Positions 60,965-64,000 of a DNA stretch of 64,000 bases are shown piece after piece. How positions within the stretch are numbered: position 1 is the stretch's first letter; every line of letters begins with the position of its first letter. Source of the stretch: Mycobacterium sp. E2479 (GTDB lineage: Bacteria; Actinomycetota; Actinomycetes; Mycobacteriales; Mycobacteriaceae). The notes under the pieces were generated by a model. It saw only the letters and a program-made list of their open reading frames with translations. It made no database searches and had not been told where the DNA came from. The translations under genes were made by a program, and so were the position numbers. The stretch spans positions 1-64,000 of the forward strand of contig NZ_LZJR01000163.1 of assembly GCF_001667925.1 (NCBI RefSeq). Reading direction: 5' to 3'.

Positions 60965-62482
60965 TCATCGGCCGCCCTCGGTACGGGTGTTGAGCACGTT
61001 GACGCCGCGGAACAACGCCGACGGGCAGCCGTGGCTGACGGGCGCGATCTGCCCGGGCTGGGCCTTACCGCAGTTGAACGCACCGCCCAAGCGCCAGGTC
61101 GACGTGCCCCCGACGGCCTCCATCGAATTCCAGAACTCGGTCGTGGTGGCCTGATAGGCGACATCACGCAACTGACCGTCCAGCCGACCGTCGCGGATCC
61201 GGAAGAAGCGCTGGCCGGTGAACTGGAAGTTGTAGCGCTGCATATCGATTGACCATGACTTGTCGCCCACGATGTAGATGCCCTCTTCGACCCGGCCGAT
61301 CAAGTCGTCGGTGCTGATGTCGTCGGGTGCCGGCTGCAGCGACACATTGGCCATGCGCTGGATCGGCACATGATGCGGCGAGTCGGCGTATGAGCATCCG
61401 TTGGAGCGAGGCTGCCCCAGCCGGTGGGCGAACACCCGGTCGAGCTGGTAGCCGGTGAAGATTCCGTCGCGCACCAGATCCCAGCTTTGCGCTGCGACCC
61501 CTTCGTCGTCGTAACCGATGGTGGCCAGGCCGAATTCGACGGTGCGGTCGGCGGTCACGTTCATCACAGGCGATCCATACCGCATGGTGCCCAGCTTGTC
61601 CGGCGTGGCGAACGACGTTCCGGCGTAAGCCGCCTCGTAACCGATCGCGCGGTCGTATTCGGTTGCGTGCCCGATCGATTCATGAATCGTCAGCCACAGG
61701 TTGGAAGGGTCGATCACCAAATCTTTGCGTCCGGGAATTACGCTGGGCGCCTTGATCTTTTCGGCGAGCAGCGACGGCAGCTTCACCAACTCGTCGGTCC
61801 AGTTCCACACCTCGTCGCCGGCCACGGCCTCCCAGCCCCGCCCAATCGGCGGCGCCAGCGTCCGCATCGAATCGAAGCTACCGGCCGCGGGGTCGACGGT
61901 CACCGCTTCCAGCGAGGGCAGCACCCGCACCCGCTGCTGGGTGATCGAGGATCCGAAAGCGTCGGCGTAGAACGTCTGCTCCTTGACGGCGGTCAGCACC
62001 GCCGACACGTGATTGACGCCGTCGGCGCTCAGCAGCCGACCGGAGTAGTCCTCCAGCACGGCGATCTTGTCCGTCGTCGAGATGTCGAACGGGTCGATCC
62101 GGTAGTTCGACACCCAGGCCGCGTCCGCATAGACCGGTTCGGGCGCCAGCTCGACGCGCTCGCTGCTCAGCGTCGCCAGCGTGGTGGCGACGTGCACTGC
62201 GCGCCGCGCCGTCTCCGCGGCCACCGGCGGCACCAGCTCCGCGTGCGAGGCGAACCCCCAGGTGCCGTCGACGATCACGCGCACCGCCAGACCCACCTCA
62301 CGATTGATCACCGCGGTCTCCAGCTCGCCGTCGCGCAGCTGGATGATCTCGGTGATGATGCGATGAACCCGCAGGTCGGCGTGTGTCGCCCCGGCCGCTT
62401 TGGCCGCCGAGAGCGCGGCTTCGGCCAAGTCGTGGCGCGGCAGGTCCAGGAAGTCGGCATCGATCCCCCGGTTCGGTGTCAC
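60965..62482 (-). CDS. tldD: TldD-type metallopeptidase subunit
   Basis: 505 aa from GTG 62482 with GGTGGAAGC upstream; this equals the length I recall for Rv2315c. The active-site helix HESIGH (in LWLTIHESIGHATEYD, about 270-285) is the HExxxH zinc motif of TldD. The domain order (N-terminal DLR-HR--TE-IQLRDGELE, central zinc helix, C-terminal GAFNCGKAQPGQ) is standard. It works as a heterodimer with the PmbA-like protein, whose gene follows after 31 bases and is damaged here. Divergent from uspA with a 58-base gap. Confidence 0.9.
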   Translation of the reverse strand: MTPNRGIDADFLDLPRHDLAEAALSAAKAAGATHADLRVHRIITEIIQLRDGELETAVINREVGLAVRVIVDGTWGFASHAELVPPVAAETARRAVHVATTLATLSSERVELAPEPVYADAAWVSNYRIDPFDISTTDKIAVLEDYSGRLLSADGVNHVSAVLTAVKEQTFYADAFGSSITQQRVRVLPSLEAVTVDPAAGSFDSMRTLAPPIGRGWEAVAGDEVWNWTDELVKLPSLLAEKIKAPSVIPGRKDLVIDPSNLWLTIHESIGHATEYDRAIGYEAAYAGTSFATPDKLGTMRYGSPVMNVTADRTVEFGLATIGYDDEGVAAQSWDLVRDGIFTGYQLDRVFAHRLGQPRSNGCSYADSPHHVPIQRMANVSLQPAPDDISTDDLIGRVEEGIYIVGDKSWSIDMQRYNFQFTGQRFFRIRDGRLDGQLRDVAYQATTTEFWNSMEAVGGTSTWRLGGAFNCGKAQPGQIAPVSHGCPSALFRGVNVLNTRTEGGR

Positions 62483-62540
62483 GCTTCCACCGTAACGACC
62501 GGTCGCCACAAACCCCGCCGGCGCCCGCTTTAATTACCCC

Positions 62541-63425
62541 ATGGCCAGCGCGGTACGCGGGATTCAACCTCGGTCGACCGCGCTCGGCTACGCCCTGCTG
62601 GCGCCCAGCCTGTTCGGCGTACTCGCCTTTCTGCTGCTGCCCATCCTGGTCGTGCTGTGGCTGAGCCTGTGCCGATGGGATCTGCTCGGCCCGCTGCACT
62701 TCGTCGGCCTGTCCAACTGGCGCTCGGTCCTGACCGACGCCGGGTTCGGCAACTCCCTGATCGTCACGGTCATCTTCGTGGCTATCGTGGTGCCGGCGCA
62801 GACCGTCTTGGGACTGCTGGCCGCGACCATGCTGGCCCGCCAGCTTCGCGGCACCAACCTGTTTCGCACCCTGTTTGTGCTGCCCTGGATTTGCGCGCCG
62901 CTGGCCATCGCGGTGCTGTGGCGCTGGATCCTGGCCCCCACCGACGGCGCCGTGAGCACCGTGCTGGGACACAGCATCGAATGGCTGACGGATCCCAGCC
63001 TTGCGCTGCCGCTCGTGTCAGCCGTGGTGGTGTGGACCAATGTCGGCTATGTCTCTTTGTCGTTTCTGGCCGGCCTGCTGGCCATTCCCGAAAATATCCA
63101 CGCCGCCGCACGCACGGACGGCGCCACCGCATGGCAGCGGTTCTGGCGCATCACGATGCCCATGCTGCGACCGACCACCTTCTTCGTGTCGGTAACCGGG
63201 ATCGTAAGCGCAGCACAGGTTTTCGACACGGTATACGCCCTCACCGGCGGTGGACCGGCCGGCAGCACCGATTTGGTGGCCCATCGTATCTACGCCGAGG
63301 CTTTCGGTTCGGCTGCCATCGGCCGGGCGTCGGTGATGGCGGTGGTGCTGTTCGTGATCCTGATCGGCGTCACCATGGTTCAGCAACTCTATTTCCGGCG
63401 ACGGATCAGCTATGACCTCACCTAG
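62541..63425 (+). CDS. uspA: Sugar ABC transporter permease UspA
   Basis: 294 aa with six hydrophobic helices and the MalF-type EAA loop ENIHAAARTDGATAWQRFWRITMPML (about 188-213) that contacts the ATPase. N-terminus LGYALLAPSLFGVLAFLLLPI is typical of sugar-transport permeases. In M. tuberculosis uspABC imports amino sugars or sugar phosphates, from memory. The uspB start overlaps its stop by 14 bases. Confidence 0.88.
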   Translation: MASAVRGIQPRSTALGYALLAPSLFGVLAFLLLPILVVLWLSLCRWDLLGPLHFVGLSNWRSVLTDAGFGNSLIVTVIFVAIVVPAQTVLGLLAATMLARQLRGTNLFRTLFVLPWICAPLAIAVLWRWILAPTDGAVSTVLGHSIEWLTDPSLALPLVSAVVVWTNVGYVSLSFLAGLLAIPENIHAAARTDGATAWQRFWRITMPMLRPTTFFVSVTGIVSAAQVFDTVYALTGGGPAGSTDLVAHRIYAEAFGSAAIGRASVMAVVLFVILIGVTMVQQLYFRRRISYDLT

Positions 63426-64000
63426 TCGGGCCACCAATGCGGCGATCTATGCCGGGCTGTCCTTGGGCGCTTTGATCACGTTGGCGCCGTTCGCGCTTGG
63501 ATTGATGACGTCGTTCACCTCGGCACACCAGTTCGCCACAGGTACCCCGTTGCAGCTGCCGCGGCCGCCCACCCTGTCGAATTTCGCCGATCTGGGCGGG
63601 GCCGGGTTCGGCCGCGCCGCCGCGGTGACCGCTTTGATGACCGCGGTGATTCTGGTAGGCCAATTGACCTTTTCGGTGCTGGCCGGGTATGCATTCGCGC
63701 GCTTGCGTTTCCCGGGGCGTGATGCGCTGTTCTGGGTGTACATCGCGACGCTGATGGTGCCGGGAACGGTCACGGTGGTACCGATGTATCTCATGATGGC
63801 CCAGCTCGGCCTGCGCAACACGTTCTGGGCATTGGTGCTGCCGTTCATGTTCGGCTCCCCGTACGCGATCTTCTTGTTGCGCGAGCACTTCCGGATCATC
63901 CCGAACGACTTGATCAACGCCGCCCGCCTGGACGGCGCGAACACCTTGGACGTGATCGTGCACGTGGTGATCCCGTCCAGTCGCCCGGTCCTGGCCGCGC
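63412..64000 (+). CDS. uspB: Sugar ABC transporter permease UspB, cut by right edge
   Basis: The frame starts at ATG 63412 (MTSPSRATNAAIYAGLSLGAL) and is open to the window end, 196 codons. It shows about five hydrophobic helices and the beginning of the EAA loop (DLINAARLDGANTLDVIVHVVIP at about 169-191), as in MalG-type permeases. It overlaps uspA by 14 bases and would pair with it in the membrane. The substrate-binding protein gene uspC is expected just outside the window. Confidence 0.88.
   Translation, partial: MTSPSRATNAAIYAGLSLGALITLAPFALGLMTSFTSAHQFATGTPLQLPRPPTLSNFADLGGAGFGRAAAVTALMTAVILVGQLTFSVLAGYAFARLRFPGRDALFWVYIATLMVPGTVTVVPMYLMMAQLGLRNTFWALVLPFMFGSPYAIFLLREHFRIIPNDLINAARLDGANTLDVIVHVVIPSSRPVLAA

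Noticed and set aside
60004..60993. 329-aa plus-strand frame opposite the pmbA-like gene
   Set aside because: Very arginine/histidine/glycine-rich shadow; the minus-strand frame matches PmbA despite its amber codon.
61424..62533. 369-aa plus-strand frame opposite tldD
   Set aside because: Shadow of tldD; low-complexity R/H/Q/G composition.
1..64000. CRISPR arrays, rRNA genes and insertion sequences
   Set aside because: No regularly spaced repeats, rRNA-like stretches or transposase frames were seen.

Overview
The window is high-GC actinobacterial DNA and almost certainly comes from a Mycobacterium, probably a slow grower. Evidence for this: a six-gene mceA-F set, mycobacterial families (DUF732, DUF3556, PF10118-type hydrolases, a mycofactocin-coupled SDR, a TIGR00027-type methyltransferase), CYP51- and CYP142-like P450s, a KstR-like regulator, and a right end (AhpD-like, PmbA/TldD pair, sugar ABC permeases) that matches the gene order I recall around uspA-uspB (Rv2313c-Rv2317) of M. 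tuberculosis. All identifications are from reading the sequence and memory; no searches were run.

Layout. (1) 1-12.7 kb: divergent start of a membrane protein (cut by the left edge) and a catabolic operon of Baeyer-Villiger monooxygenase (BVMO), Rieske oxygenase, SDR, PF10118 hydrolase and CYP142-like P450, then a decayed membrane-protein gene, two alpha/beta hydrolases, an epimerase/acyltransferase pair, and a ferredoxin-ferredoxin reductase fusion. (2) 12.7-21.4 kb: amidohydrolase, adenylate cyclase, SnoaL-like protein, truncated reductase pseudogene, KshA-like Rieske oxygenase, and divergently a second BVMO with a FabG3-like hydroxysteroid dehydrogenase. (3) 21.6-29.1 kb: mceA-F with no yrbE permease genes, followed by a convergent TetR gene. 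(4) 30-36.7 kb: membrane protein, flavin monooxygenase, three TetR-family regulators (the third KstR-like) and a methyltransferase. (5) 36.7-50.1 kb: carotenoid-synthesis-like membrane protein, a second PF10118 hydrolase/membrane protein/Rieske module, FadD19-like ligase, frameshifted lipid-transfer thiolase, CYP51, DapB-like reductase, DUF3556 membrane protein, esterase. (6) about 51-57.6 kb: an integrated element with tyrosine integrase and excisionase beside a tRNA (CAT anticodon), a DUF3631 ATPase, and lower-GC cargo (HIRAN/DUF2510 protein, a possible Ntn-hydrolase/HAF-repeat fusion). (7) 57.8-64 kb: conserved chromosome, with a nonsense-mutated pmbA-like gene and the start of the usp operon.

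How it works together (inference): regions 1-5 look like a steroid or methylated-sterol/triterpenoid uptake and degradation locus. Mce proteins would bring in the lipid; P450s, Rieske oxygenases and BVMOs would oxidise it; SDRs would handle hydroxyl/keto steps; FadD and the thiolase would act on the side chain. The strongest new signal is a repeated palindromic operator, GACCATAC-N14-GTATGGTC. Seven copies with N14 spacing, some with one or two half-site mismatches, and an eighth with N15 lie in front of these operons and on both sides of the KstR-like gene, suggesting a local regulon not described by the known KstR or KstR2 boxes.
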